From VAZQ01 sp963817015 (lineage in GTDB: Bacteria; Pseudomonadota; Alphaproteobacteria; Rhizobiales; Xanthobacteraceae), in contig CAWFMV010000007.1 of NCBI GenBank assembly GCA_963817015.1, positions 806,001-870,000 on the forward strand: a stretch of DNA of 64,000 bases, given 5' to 3'. Each line of letters starts with the position of its first letter. Position 1 is the first letter of the stretch. Shown piece after piece: positions 16,946 through 27,471 of the stretch. The notes below the pieces were generated by a model that worked only from the letters and a program-made list of their open reading frames with translations, was not told the DNA's origin and did not search any database. Position numbers and translations under genes: made by a program.

Positions 16946-18708
16946 CTATCTGTGCTGCGTGATCGTGTCGACCAGCGCCAGCCGGCCCTTCTTGACTTCC
17001 GCGATCGCGCGGCGGAGCGCCGGCCGGATGTCTTTCGGCTTGTCGATCGGGCCTTCGCCGTAGCAGCCCAGCGATCGCGCCAGCGCGCCGAAGTCAGGCT
17101 CCGGCCCGAACAGGTCCATGCCGATATGGGCCTTGGCCTCGTCGGTGCCGCGCAGCTTCGCCATGCGGATCTGGTGCGCCCAGTCGTTGTAATAGGCGCG
17201 GTTGTTGTGCATCACGATCAGCATCGGGATCTGGTACTTGGCCGCGATCCAGAGCGCGCCGGCGTCGAACATCAGGTCGCCGTCGGGATTGATGTTGACC
17301 ACGAGCCGGCCCTTCTCCTTGCAGGCCATGCGCGACGCCGAGCGAGATGCCGATCTGGGTCGAGGTGCCGAGCTCGACGCCCGGGTGCCGGTAGGGCTTG
17401 TCGAAGTCCCAGAGCTTGCGCACTTCGTGCTTGAGGTTGTTGGCGGTGAGCACCCAGTCCTCGTCCTTGATCACCTCCCAGACTTCCATCGCGAGCCGCT
17501 GGAAGGTGATCGGGCGAGGCGTCCCAGTTCTTGCTTGGCGTCCTGCTGCCACTTGGCCCAGACCTCGTCGTGGCGCTTGCCGATCGCGACCTTGCGGTCC
17601 TCGATCTTCTTCTTGAGGCCGACGTCCTTTGCGATGCGCGCCTTGCAGATGCGGGTGAGCTCCGGAATGCCGATCGCGGTGTCGCCGAGCGCGCGCACCG
17701 AGCACGGCTGCATGCGGCAATAGTCCATCGCCCATTTGCTGATGCCGATCTCGGCGAAGCCGATCTCGACATAGTCGCAGTTCGGCGCGACCAGCGGCTC
17801 GAGCTGCCGCGTCGTGCTGTTGAGCTCGGTGAGCTGCTTCTCCCAGTCCTTGAGGTCGAGGCCGAGCACGAGGTCCGTGTGCTTGAGCGAGGCCTTGTCC
17901 ATGCTCAGGCAGAGCGGATGCTTGTTCGGGAAGTTGAGCGCGTTGTTGACGTCCCACACCGCCGAGCCGGTGGTCTCGGCCAGCGTCGACAATGTTGTCG
18001 AAACCGCCTTCCGCGCCGGCCGGCATACTCGGCCAGCAGCATCGGGTGCTCGGCCTTGAGCAGCTTGTCGGCGATCGCTTCGATCGCGCGCGGATCCGGC
18101 GCCATCGGCGCCGGCACATGCACCGCGAACGTCCGGCGGCAGCGTCGACCTTCTCGGTCATCGGCGCTTCCTGCATGCGCGGCGTCGTAGCACATGTAGA
18201 TCGGGCCCTTCGGCTCGGTCATCATGACCGAATAGGCGCGTGCGAAGCTTTCCGGCACGCCGTGGATCGAGGTCGGCTGGTAGTCCCACTTGGTGTAGTC
18301 GCGGACCGCGTTGCCCTGCACCAGCGCGGTGTGGGTCCAGTCGATGTGCGGGCGGCGCTTGGCTTCGTCCATCGGACCGGTGGCACCCATGATGAAGATC
18401 GGCACCCGGTCGAGATAGGCGTAGTAGATCGCCATGCAGGCGTGCAGCAGGCCGACCAGGTTGTGCAGGATGACGGCCATCGGCTTGCCGGTCGCCTTGG
18501 CGTAGCCGTGCGCGATCTGCACCGCGATTTCCTCGTGGTTGCAGAGCATCATCGGCGGCTCGTTGTTGCCGTAGTTGACCAGCGAGTCGTGCAGGCCGCG
18601 GAAGCTCGCGCCCGGATTGAGCGTGATGAAGGGGAAGCCGTAGCGCTTGATCATGTCGACGATGACGTCGGACTGCCAGCCGGTGTAGTTCTTAATCTTT
18701 GCGTCCAT
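16946..18708 (-). pseudogene. Thiamine-diphosphate-dependent enzyme, acetolactate-synthase-like (copy 1), about five frameshifts
   Basis: Reconstructed length about 586 residues. The N-terminal TPP-binding domain has the activating Glu in CNHEEIAVQIAHGYAKATGK. The central domain follows, and the C-terminal pyrophosphate domain has NPDGDLMFDAGALW followed by HNNRAYYND, the GDx...NN pattern that binds the cofactor with Mg2+. Family members decarboxylate or ligate 2-oxo acids (acetolactate synthase, benzoylformate decarboxylase, oxalyl-CoA decarboxylase), so the reaction is undetermined. Breaks fall near 18180, 18130, 18000, 17515 and 17335. AAGGAATTCCC precedes ATG 18708. The gene follows a Bug-type binding protein and two cupin genes on the same strand. 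Confidence 0.82.
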
Positions 18709-18930
18709 GGGAATTCCTTGTCGCGCCTCGCCTGATGCCCGTGCCGGGATGCGCTGGAAATGTCGTGCCTAACAGTCACGGGCAGGGCGGCCCGTCAAGG
18801 GAGATCGGCGCGCGAGAATTGCGTGCGCTGGACGCGCCGGCGGTCGCACGGCGCCGCCTGAATCGCGAGTGCCTGGCGCTTCCGCAGCGATGCAAAGCGT
18901 ACGGCTGATCGATCAGCTGCAGCGTTATCT

Positions 18931-19961
18931 TCATGCTCTCGGCGGCCTTGCTGCGCGACTCGCAGGCGGCGTCTGATAGACTTCGGCGACGAGCTTCTGG
19001 ACCGCCTCGCCGGCGATCGGCGTGATCTCGAGCTGCGCCTTGTCGGCCTCGGCCAGGAATTCCTTGTCCTTCATCGTGTCCATGAAGGCCTTGCGCAGCG
19101 ATCGGCGACACGATCGGCCGGCACGCCGGGCGGGGCCAGGTAGGGCCGGCCCAGCGCCTGGCGCGCAAAGATCAGCTTGAGGATCTGCCGCTGCTCGTCG
19201 TTCTTGGCGAGATCGGTGATCAGCGGCACGTCGGGCAGGTCCGGATGCTTGGCCAGCGAGAGCTGGATCAGAATGGTGATCTTCTTGCTCGTTGACCCAG
19301 GTCGCGCGGGTCGACTTCACGCTCGACCACGACCAGCCGCAGCGGCCGTCGACCTCGCCGCGCTCCATGCGCGAGATTGACGTCGTTGCCGCCCGGATAG
19401 CCGGTGATGATCTTCATCTTGGTGCCGAGCACGCCGTTGATGATGCGCGGGAACTGGTCGGTGTCGGCGGCCGCGCCGGTGCCGCCGACGGTCAGCTGCC
19501 TGGGTCAGCAGGTCGTCGAACTTGGTGACCTTGCTGCGGCCGTTCCAGACGACGCAGACGCTGACCTCGTCGTTGGCGCTGCCGATCCAGTTGAACTTGG
19601 TGCCGTCGAACTGCGCCGCCTTGCTGCCGAGCAGCGGATCGAAGCCGGTGCCGCGGCCGATCGTGCCGAACACCGTGCCGTCCTTGGGGGCGACGTTGTA
19701 GAGCCAGTTGGCGAGCCGCAGGCTGCCGGCGCCTTCCATGTTCTTCGGGGTCGACGGTCGGATTGCCGGGAATGTGCTTGCCGAGATGGCGGGCGATCAG
19801 GCGCGCGTAGACGTCGTAGCCGCCGCCGACGCTGTAGCCGATCATCAGGTCGACGTTCTTGCCCTTGTAGAAGTCCGCCGGCGTCTGCGCTGCTGCGTCG
19901 CGACCGACGCGGCAACGAGTGCCGCGAATGCAACGAAACGAGCCGATAGGGCAAGGCGCAT
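18931..19961 (-). pseudogene. Bug/TctC-type substrate-binding protein 1, about seven frameshifts
   Basis: Reconstructed length about 340 residues with a signal peptide (LSARFVAFAALVAASVA). The family landmarks are present: ADFYKGKNVDLMIGYSVGGG, YDVYARLIARHLGKHIPGNP, the LANWLYNVAPKDGTVFG segment and WIGSANDEVSVCVVW. These tripartite tricarboxylate transporter (TTT) binding proteins capture carboxylic acids in the periplasm. Single-base insertions near 19890, 19745, 19503, 19372, 19288, 19110 and 18970 break it. The 3' end is uncertain: 18931 is a stop in one frame, another frame runs on without homology. It lies between cupin genes (upstream) and TPP enzyme copy 1 (downstream). The ~220 bp to that gene holds nothing I recognise. 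Confidence 0.8.
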
Positions 19962-20126
19962 TCAACAGGATTCTCCATCCGGCGAGACGCTGCCAACGCG
20001 CAGCGCGTCGCCGTCAGCATTATACCGCAGCGCGTAACACGCGCCGCTAATCGCAGGCCCGTAATGGCCGTCGCGGCAATCGTGCACTAACGCAAGCGTG
20101 AACGCTGACAAGTCCGGGATCTCGGC

Positions 20127-20668
20127 TCAGAATCCCGGCGCGTTCTCCAGCTGGTCGTGCCAGTCGAAGCCCATGTCCTTGATGATGCGGTTGCTCATCA
20201 CGATGATGCGGGATTCCTTGGTGCGCGAAGCTCTGATGATTGGTGTAGGGCGGCACGTAGATGTAGTCGCCCTGCTTCCACGTCGAACTTCTTGGGCTCT
20301 GCGTCCCATTCCCAGATGAACTTGTCCTGGCAGTCGAACATCATGTCCCAGTGCAGGTCGTAGCCCTCGCCTTCCACCACGAAGGCGAGCTCCTCCCACA
20401 TGTGGCGGTGCTTGCCGGAGCGCTCGCCGTCCTTGAGGAACAGCATGTACGCCTCGACGCACAGCTCGGGCGTATTCATGTTGCGATGGATGAGGTGCTT
20501 GATCAGGCCGTCGGGCGAGCGCTCCCACGGCATTTCCTCGGCCGTGATGACGTTCGGCCGGGTCGCATATTCCTTGCGGAACTCGAGCGACTTGACGATC
20601 TCCTCGGCCCGCCAGTTGCAGGTCTGGTTGCCGGAGAGGGCTTGCTTCTTGTCTTCGATCGCGCTCAT
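20127..20668 (-). pseudogene. Cupin-domain protein (cupin 1 of a pair), two frameshifts
   Basis: About 180 residues after correction. The cupin metal motif 1 is SGKHRHMWEELAFVVEGEGY (His, His, Glu) and motif 2 is in YIYVPPYTNHQSF. The C-terminal IIVMSNRIIKDMGFDWHDQ is not known to me. Deleting one base near 20281 (GTGGAAGCAG) and one near 20226 restores the frame. Cupins of this shape include dioxygenases, isomerases and decarboxylases of carboxylic acids; gentisate-dioxygenase-like proteins are one possibility. ATG 20668, 21 bases after the paired cupin gene, so probably translated from the same mRNA. Confidence 0.78.
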
Positions 20669-20689
20669 GTGTGCGCTGCTCCTGACGCC

Positions 20690-21281
20690 TTAGAGATCCG
20701 TCGGCGGCGAGTAGGGCCCGAGCGCCGGATCGAGCTCGGGCGGCCACTCCACCATCTTCTGCAGCAGCAGGTGCATGAACAGGAACAGCGGCTTGGCCTT
20801 GAACACCAGGTGGACGCACTCCTCCGTGTCGGAGTCGTTGAAGTGCTGGTGCACGCAGCCGTTCTCGACCAGCATCACGTCGCCGGCCTTCCACGGAATC
20901 TTGCGGCCGTCGTGGACGTCGTAGCCGTGACCCTTGAGCACGTAGAACACCGCGCTGTTGAGGTGGCCGTGCTTCTGGCCGCCGGTCTTGGGCGCATAGG
21001 CCTCGATGTGGGATTCGATCGACTGGATGATCGAGGTCGCCTGCGGGCTGATCGACGCTCTTGCCGAACATCTGCGGCCCGCCCTTCCAGGCGACGTCCT
21101 GCGCGGAGTAGACGCGCTTCTCGTCGTTCAGCGTCTTGTAGAGGTGGCTGTAGGTGCCTTCGAGCGCCCGCACGAAGGTCCGCTTCTTGGCCCAGCGGTC
21201 CCATTTCTGGTTCTTCTTCTCCATTTCCAGCGGATCGGGCTGGTTGTGGCCGATGCCCGGGGCCTCGATCACGTCTGTCAT
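20690..21281 (-). CDS. Cupin-domain protein (cupin 2 of a pair), one frameshift
   Basis: About 196 residues after correction. Motif 1 includes GGQKHGHLNSAVFYVLKGHG and motif 2 is ENGCVHQHFNDSD. The N-terminus (IGHNQPDPLEMEKKNQKWDR) is long and charged. It resembles half of a bicupin dioxygenase, and cupin 1 could supply the other half, giving a split bicupin (inference; compare the fused bicupin at 41.9 kb). An inserted base near 21057 must be removed. GGAGGAG precedes ATG 21281, with an upstream extension to 21314 less likely. First gene of the minus-strand unit cupin 2 - cupin 1 - Bug protein 1 - TPP enzyme. Confidence 0.78.
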
Positions 21282-21500
21282 GCTGCGCTCCTCCTGGCGT
21301 CCGCGACCGGACATCGCGCCCGCAGGGCTGCGAAATCGCCGTTGTCGGTCATAAGCGATTGCGGCGGTGCGCGCAATCGTCGCCGCCCGGCCGTGCGCGG
21401 CTTCGCGCGGACCGCACGCGGCACGCTAGAATAGTCAGAGACACGACGGACCGCACCGGGCATTGCCCAGATGGGTGGTGCGATAAGCGGAGGCGTGATC

Positions 21501-22533
21501 ATGGCACTCAGATGCGCTGTGTCGCGGCGCGGCATTGCTCGCGGTTCTACCGGCTTCCAGCCGCATCGGCGCAGGCGCCGGCCGACTTCTACCGCGGCAA
21601 GACGATCGAGATTTACGTCAACGTCAGCGTCGGCGGCGGCTACGACCTCTACGCGCGCATGGTCGCCCGCCATCTGGGCAAGCACATCCCGGGCAATCCG
21701 ATCGTCGTGCCGAAGAACATGGAAGGCGGCGGCGGCATGCGGCTCGCCAACTGGCTCTACAACGTCGCCCCGAAGGACGGCACCGCGCTTGGTGCCGCTG
21801 GCGCGCGCCATGGCGTTCGAGCCGCTGCTCGGCAACAAGGCGCGCGCAATACGACGGCCAGCAGGTTCAACTATATCGGCAGCGCCAACGACGAGGTCAG
21901 CGTCTGCGTCGCCTGGCACACGTCCGGCATCAAGACATTCGAGGACGCGCAGAAGCAGGCAACTCGTGGTCGGCGACGGGCGGCGTCGTCCGACGACACC
22001 TATCAGTATCCCGCGATCCTCAACAACATGTTCGGCGCCAAGTTCAAGATGGTGCCGGGCTATCCGCGGCGGCAACGACATCAATCTCGCCATGGAGCGC
22101 GGCGAGGTGCAGGGGCGTTGCAGCATTCCGTGGTCGACCGTCAAGGCGACCCGCAGGTTCTGGATCGACGAGAATAAGGTCAATCTCCTGATGCAGTACT
22201 CGCTCGGCAAGCATGCCGACCTGCCGGACGTGCCGCTGGTCATGGACCTCGCCAAGACCGACGAGCAGCGGCACCATCCTCAAGCTGATCTTCGGCCGGC
22301 AGGTCATGGGCCGTCCCTACGTGACGCCGCCCGATGTGCCGAAGGAGCGCGTCGCCACCCTGCGCAAGGCCTTCACGGACACGATGGCCGACAAGGAGTT
22401 TCTGGCCGAGGCCGAGAAGGCGAAGTTCGAGGTCACGCCGGTCGCCGGCGAGAAGATCGAAAATCTGGTGCTCGAGGTCTATCGCAACACGACGCCGGAG
22501 CTGGCCGAGAAGGCCGGCGCCGCGATGCGATAG
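21501..22533 (+). pseudogene. Bug/TctC-type substrate-binding protein 2, about eight frameshifts
   Basis: Reconstructed length about 340 residues. The signal region (LAVLPAASAQ) is split by insertions near 21545 and 21570. The mature part begins APADFYRGKTIEIYVNVSVG, with YARMVARHLGKHIPGNP and WLYNVAPKDGTALG, closely matching proteins 1 and 3. The C-terminal quarter is intact (GRQVMGRPYVTPPDVPKERV to AEKAGAAMR). Further breaks lie near 21795, 21840, 21860, 21962, 22065 and 22270. GGAGG precedes ATG 21501. It is divergent from the cupin pair and is followed after about 20 bases by its paralogue, protein 3. Confidence 0.78.
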
Positions 22534-22554
22534 CTGAAGTTCGGGATGCAAACG

Positions 22555-23593
22555 ATGAGAATATCATGCCAGACGCGCGTTGAGCGGGCTTGCCGCAATG
22601 CCGCTTGCGCTCGCGCTGACCTCGATCGCCGGCGCGCAATCGCCCGCCGAGTTCTACAAGGGCAAGACGGTCGATCTGCACATCGGCTACAGCGCCGGCG
22701 GCGCCTATGACCTCTACGCGCGCATGATCGCGCGCCATCTCGGCAAGCACATTCCCGGGCAATCCGCAGGTGGTGCCGAAGAACATGGAGGGAGCGGGCG
22801 AGCCTGCGGCTTGCGAACTGTCTCTACAGCGTCGCCCCGAAGGACGGCACCGCGATCGGCGCCACCAGCCGCGGCATGGCGTTCGATCCGCTGCTCGGCA
22901 ACAAGACCGCGCAATACGAAGCGCCGAAGTTCACCTGGGTCGGCAGCGCCAACGACGAGGTGAGCGTCTGCGTGGCCTGGCACACATCGGGCGTGACGAG
23001 CTGGGACGACGTGATGACGAAGGAGCTCGCCATCGGCTCGACCGGTGTCGCCGACGACACCTATCAGTTTCCCAAGTTCGCCATCAATGCGCTCGGCGCC
23101 AAGTTCAAGATCATCACCGGCTATCCGGGCGGCAACGACGTCAGCATCGCGATGGAGCGCGGCGAGGTCGGCGGGCGCTGCGGCTGGTCGTGGTCGAGCA
23201 TCAAGGCCACCCGCATGAGCTGGTATCGAGCAGAAGATCATTCATGTGCTGATGCAGTTCTCGCTCGCCAAGCACGCCGACCTGCCGCAAATCCCGCTCA
23301 TCACCGATCTCGCCAAGACGCGCGAGCAGCAGCGCATCTTCAAGCTGATCTTCGCCCGCCAGGTGATGGGCCGGCCCTACATGGCGCCACCCGGCGTACC
23401 GGCGGATCGCGCGGCCGCGCTGCGCAAGGCGTTCATGGATACGATGGCGGACAAGGAGTTCCTGGCGGAGGCCGAGAAGGCGAAATTCGAGATCACGCCC
23501 GTGTCAGGCGAGAAGGTCGCGGCGCTGGTCGAGGAGATTTATCGGACGACTTCGGCGGCCGATGCCGAGAAGGCGGCCGGGATGGTGAAATAA
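22555..23593 (+). pseudogene. Bug/TctC-type substrate-binding protein 3, about four frameshifts
   Basis: About 344 residues after correction. Signal peptide LAAMPLALALTSIAGAQ, then SPAEFYKGKTVDLHIGYSAG, YARMIARHLGKHIPGNP, and a long intact stretch SVAPKDGTAIGATSRGMAFD through FIGYPGGND-type sequence to SWYEQK. Breaks are near 22590, 22757, 22798 and 23226, each an extra base. The last 115 residues are in one frame and end EKAAGMVK. Very similar to protein 2, so the two probably arose by tandem duplication. No TctA or TctB gene is close; the ligand is unknown, likely a carboxylate by family. Confidence 0.8.
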
Positions 23594-23631
23594 GCAATCC
23601 GTCGATTGCTGTTGTCTCGGCGGTCACTCTT

Positions 23632-23748
23632 GCTGTCGTCCCCGCGCAGGCGGGGACCCATAACCACCGACGTTTCAAATTGATCTCTGGCGTATCGTCA
23701 CATCGCTTTGACACGGCGTATAGGTCCCCGCCTTCGCGGGGACGACGC
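23632..23748. repeat. Palindromic repeat pair, family B, copy 2
   Basis: Arms TGTCGTCCCCGCGCAGGCGG and GTCCCCGCCTTCGCGGGGAC with ACCCATA / TATAGGT extensions, about 115 bp across. Between the convergent ends of binding protein 3 and the UbiD gene, where the hairpins could act as terminators. Confidence 0.87.
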
Positions 23749-23750
23749 CC

Positions 23751-25226
23751 TCAATTGCCAATCTTCTTCAGCACGTCCGCGAACTTCTCCGCCACCTGCT
23801 TGCGCAGCTCAGGCGACGCGCGCGCGACCGTGGGAAAATCCTTCAGCCGTTCGAACGGCCGGCAGGCGTCGATCACCGCGCGCGAGTTGGTCGACGACGC
23901 CTTGTCGAGGATCGGATCGAGCGGGCCCGACCAGGCGCGCCGGAAGGTCTCGATGTCCTCCGCCGGATCGCAGCGCGTGCACATCGCCCACATCACGTCG
24001 AACAGGTCGGACGGATCGACGTCGTCGTCGACCACGACGACGAAGCGGCCCAGGTAAGAGCCGGACTGGCAGCTCGCCGCCAGGAAGCCGGCCTGCCGCG
24101 CATGCCCCGGATAGGCCTGCTTGATCGCGATGACGTTGAACATGCGCGCGCCGCCGAACTCGTGCACCCAGACGCCGGCGACACCCGAGAGGCCGGCGCG
24201 CTCGACCTCGTCCCAGATCATGCCGGCTTTCATCACGCATTTGGAGAACGAGAAGTCGGACGGCGGCCGCATCGGCGAGGCGATCGAGATGATCGGATCG
24301 TTCCGCCAATAGACGCGCCGCACGTTCACAACCGGCTGCTCGCTCGGGCTCGACGCGTAGTAACCGGTGAACTCGCCGAACGGCCCTTCCTTGGCGGTCA
24401 CGCCCTCGACCATCTCGCCTTCGAGCACCAGCTCGGCATGCGCCGGCATCGGCAAACCGTAGAGCTCGCTCGGCACGATCTCGTAGGGCTCGCCACGGTG
24501 GCCGCCCGCATAGTCGTATTCGGAGAGGCCGAACTTCAGCTCGTTGCCGCCGGCGAGGAAGAGAAGCGGATCGTGCCCGCAACTGATCAGCACCGGGCAT
24601 GGCTTGCCGGCCTTGAAATATTTCTCGCGGATCTGCCGGCCGTGCTTGCCGGGCGAGATCCAGATCGAGACGTGGTTCTTGTCCTGCACCATCACGCGGT
24701 AGGTGGCGCAGTTGACCCAGTTCTCCTCCGGGTCGCGCATGATCACGATGTCGTCGGTGCCGATGAAGCGGCCGCCATCAAGCTCATGCAGGAACGGCAC
24801 CGGAAACTTGAAGAGATCAACTTGGTCGTCACGGTCGATGTTCTCGAACACCGCACCCTTGCCGACGGTCTTGGGCGGGATCGGGTGATGCTCCTTCATG
24901 CGGTCGCGATAGGCGCGCACGACATCGAGCGGGCAGGACGGCACCGGCAGCCCGAGCGTGATCGCGAGCCGCTTCGAGGAGTTGGTGGCGCCCGAAATGA
25001 GCCGCATGCCCTTGGGATAGCCGGGCACGTCCTCGAACAGGAGCGCCGGCGGCTCCGGCCGCATATGGTTTACGATCTCGCCGAGCGTGCCCATTTCGAG
25101 CTTCCAGTCGGCGCCCTTGATGCGCACGATCTCGCCTGCCTCCTCGGCGCGCTTGATGAACTCGCGCAGGTCCTCGTGCGGTGAATTGTAGGCGTTGAAG
25201 CGTTGCGGTTGGCCTTTGTCGAGCAC
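23751..25226 (-). CDS. UbiD-family decarboxylase
   Basis: 491 residues from the GTG at 25226, close to the normal ~490; the frame stays open to 25370 but GGAGA sits 10 bases before the GTG. Family landmarks include LLFEDVPGYPKGMRLISGAT, DRDDQVDLFKFPVPFLHELDGG, NWVNCATYRVMVQD and KEGPFGEFTGYYASS, the last with catalytic-site glutamates. UbiD enzymes use prenylated FMN to (de)carboxylate aromatic or unsaturated acids. The cofactor is made by UbiX, which is not in this window. The gene has no frameshift, unlike its left neighbours. It is divergent from binding protein 4. A role in aromatic acid breakdown fits the context, not proven. Confidence 0.92.
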   Translation of the reverse strand: MLDKGQPQRFNAYNSPHEDLREFIKRAEEAGEIVRIKGADWKLEMGTLGEIVNHMRPEPPALLFEDVPGYPKGMRLISGATNSSKRLAITLGLPVPSCPLDVVRAYRDRMKEHHPIPPKTVGKGAVFENIDRDDQVDLFKFPVPFLHELDGGRFIGTDDIVIMRDPEENWVNCATYRVMVQDKNHVSIWISPGKHGRQIREKYFKAGKPCPVLISCGHDPLLFLAGGNELKFGLSEYDYAGGHRGEPYEIVPSELYGLPMPAHAELVLEGEMVEGVTAKEGPFGEFTGYYASSPSEQPVVNVRRVYWRNDPIISIASPMRPPSDFSFSKCVMKAGMIWDEVERAGLSGVAGVWVHEFGGARMFNVIAIKQAYPGHARQAGFLAASCQSGSYLGRFVVVVDDDVDPSDLFDVMWAMCTRCDPAEDIETFRRAWSGPLDPILDKASSTNSRAVIDACRPFERLKDFPTVARASPELRKQVAEKFADVLKKIGN

Positions 25227-25347
25227 GGCAGGGTCTCCAGAAAGTCGTGCTGGCGTTGTGCCATGGCCGCGCGGGATTGTCAGCCCCGCTGGTCCGGCGC
25301 ATCGGGGACGCGTAAGCTCATCACAATCGACAGGGGGGAGGATCGCC

Positions 25348-26436
25348 ATGGCCTCATCTTGCATGCGCATCGTTGTTGCAGCACTAGGGATCGTGTTCGC
25401 TTTGATTCCGGCGCGCGGCGAGGCCCAGGAGCCCTTCTACAAAGGCAAGCGTCTCAACCTCGTCATCAACTTCGCGGCGGGTGGGCCCGCCGACATCGAG
25501 GGGCGGCTGGTCGCGAAGCATCTCGCCAAGCACATCGACGGCGCGCCCGGCATCATCGTGCAGAACAAGGACGGCGCCGGCGGCCTCGTCGGCACCAACT
25601 ATCTGGGTGAGCTCGGGCCGCGCGACGGCACCATGGCGGGCTATCTCACCGCTGCGGCCTGGACCTACGTGATCGAGCCGCAATCCTATCGTGTGCCGTT
25701 CGATCAATACGAGTTCGTCGCCTATCAGCCGGTCAACGTCGTCTACTACATGCGCGCCGACACGCCGCCCGGCATGAAGAGCGCGGCCGACATCATGCAG
25801 GCGAAGGGCTTGGTCACCGGCGGGCTTGCTGCCGATTCCTCGAAGGACATTTTGATCCGGCTCACGCTCGACATGCTGGGCGTGCCGTACAAATACGTCA
25901 CCGGCTTCCGCTCGAGCGCGCCGGCGCGGCTCGCGCTGCAGCGCGGCGAGATCAATTTCTTCTCCGAGTCGTCGCCGAGCTATTTCGGCGTGGTCGAGCC
26001 GAGCCTGACCAAGACCGGGCAGGTCATTCCGGTCTTTTACGATCCTATTTCGGACGGTCGCACCTTCGCGCCGTTCAAGCCGATGGATGATCAGCAGGTC
26101 GCGAGCTTTCCGGAGTTCTACCGCAAGCTCAAAGGTACGATGCCGTCGGGCCGGCTATGGGACGTCTATCGCACCAACCTTGCAGTCGACTCAGCGATGC
26201 TGCGCACGGTCGTGTTGCCGCCGGGCGTACCGCAGGCTTCGATCGAGGCCTTGCGCAAGGCGTTCGAGCGGCTCAACGGCGACAAGGAGTTCGCCGAGGA
26301 GACGCTCAAGGCGATCCAGTTCGTGCCGCAGTTCATCACCGGCGGCGATCTCAATGCGCAGGTGCGGCGCACGCTCGTGGTCGATCCGGCGATCAGGACT
26401 TTTGTGGTGGATTATATCAAGAACCCGCCGCGCTGA
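25348..26436 (+). CDS. Bug/TctC-type substrate-binding protein 4
   Basis: 362 residues, intact. Signal peptide IVVAALGIVFALIPARGEAQ, then EPFYKGKRLNLVINFAAGGP, KHLAKHIDGAPGIIVQNKDG and AGGLVGTNYLGELGPRDGT. It belongs with proteins 6 and 7 in a subgroup marked by INFAAGGPxDIEGR. Predicted periplasmic. A strong GGGGGGAGGA ribosome site precedes ATG 25348. Its stop is 3 bases from the stop of the convergent protein 5. No permease gene accompanies it. Divergent from the UbiD gene, with which it could share control over 120 bp. Confidence 0.9.
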   Translation: MASSCMRIVVAALGIVFALIPARGEAQEPFYKGKRLNLVINFAAGGPADIEGRLVAKHLAKHIDGAPGIIVQNKDGAGGLVGTNYLGELGPRDGTMAGYLTAAAWTYVIEPQSYRVPFDQYEFVAYQPVNVVYYMRADTPPGMKSAADIMQAKGLVTGGLAADSSKDILIRLTLDMLGVPYKYVTGFRSSAPARLALQRGEINFFSESSPSYFGVVEPSLTKTGQVIPVFYDPISDGRTFAPFKPMDDQQVASFPEFYRKLKGTMPSGRLWDVYRTNLAVDSAMLRTVVLPPGVPQASIEALRKAFERLNGDKEFAEETLKAIQFVPQFITGGDLNAQVRRTLVVDPAIRTFVVDYIKNPPR

Positions 26437-26439
26437 CGG

Positions 26440-27471
26440 TCAATTCGGGGCGATCAGCTGGCGTGCGCGTGCGATCGCTTCCGCTGACGACGCATAGGCG
26501 GCACGCGCGGCGCGCTCGAGGTCGGCACCGGCGACGGGCCGCGTGTCGAATTTCATTTTGCGCGCTTCCTCATTGAACTGCGGGTCGTCGAGCATGCGCT
26601 CGAAGGCGGTGCGCAAGGTCGTGCGCACCTCGGGCAGTAGCTGAGGCGGTGCCGCGAACGGGAAGCCGAAGACGGTCGGCAGCAGAATGATGCGCAGCGC
26701 CGCGCGATCGATCTCGGTGGTCGCAAACTCCATGATCGCCGGAACGTCCTTGAGCTCGGGATGCCGCTCCATCGCGAACTGAACGATCGGCTTGATCTTC
26801 CTCGCATTCACCCAGTCCGCCATGCTGGCTTTCATCGATTCCCAGCTCAGCGAGCAGCGGCCGTCGGCTTCGCCGCGCTCCATCGCGAGGTTCATCGCCG
26901 GCGCGCCCGGATAGCCGACCACGCTGCGGATGCGAGCGCCGACAAGCTGGCGCAGGATGCGCAGCTGCGCCGCCTCGTTGCCGGAGCCTGCGACGACCAT
27001 CTCGGTGGTCTTGAGGTCAGCGATGCTTTGCACCTTGGCGGCGTGCCACACCACGCAGGTGTCGGTCGTGCTGGTCGGCGCGCCCAGCCAGGTGAGATCC
27101 TGCACGCTGAAATTCAGCATCGGATCGACCAGGAGCGGATCGGTGGTGACGCCGCGTGAGATCATCGCGAGCTCGGTGCCGTCGCGCGGCGCCGAGTTGT
27201 ACATATGGCCGGCAAGCCGGCGTCCGCCCGCGCCCGGCATGTTGCGCGGGATCACGTTCGGGCTGCCCGGCAGATGCCGGCCGATATTGCGCGCAACGAG
27301 CCGCATGATCTGGTCGTTGCCGCCGCCCGGCTCGAAGCCGAGATACATCGAAACAGGCTTGCCGATCGGGAATGGTGCGGAAGCCGGTTGCGCCAGCGCG
27401 GGAGCCGAAACGCCAACCGCGACGCAAACCGCCAGGCCCGCGATCCGCAGTATCGGCCATACCGTGGTCAT
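26440..27471 (-). CDS. Bug/TctC-type substrate-binding protein 5
   Basis: 343 residues, intact. Signal peptide IAGLAVCVAVGVSAPALAQ. The binding-site region reads MYLGFEPGGGNDQIMRLVAR, and GHMYNSAPRDGTELAM, LGAPTSTTDTCVVWHA and YPGAPAMNLAMERGEADGR show the family. It is more diverged than the other seven. Its ATG overlaps the stop of the ModA-type protein A as ATGA, so it is the last gene of a four-gene run that encodes only binding proteins (29.9 to 26.4 kb). Confidence 0.88.
   Translation of the reverse strand: MTTVWPILRIAGLAVCVAVGVSAPALAQPASAPFPIGKPVSMYLGFEPGGGNDQIMRLVARNIGRHLPGSPNVIPRNMPGAGGRRLAGHMYNSAPRDGTELAMISRGVTTDPLLVDPMLNFSVQDLTWLGAPTSTTDTCVVWHAAKVQSIADLKTTEMVVAGSGNEAAQLRILRQLVGARIRSVVGYPGAPAMNLAMERGEADGRCSLSWESMKASMADWVNARKIKPIVQFAMERHPELKDVPAIMEFATTEIDRAALRIILLPTVFGFPFAAPPQLLPEVRTTLRTAFERMLDDPQFNEEARKMKFDTRPVAGADLERAARAAYASSAEAIARARQLIAPN

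Noticed and set aside
18776..19168. Extension of Bug protein 1 past 18931
   Set aside because: The continued frame (ITLQLIDQPYALHRCG and on) has no homology to the seven paralogues, which all end soon after the corresponding segment.
20351..22177. Plus-strand frame spanning 608 codons across cupins and binding protein 2
   Set aside because: Only its last third is real coding sequence (Bug protein 2); the first two thirds are antisense to the cupin genes.
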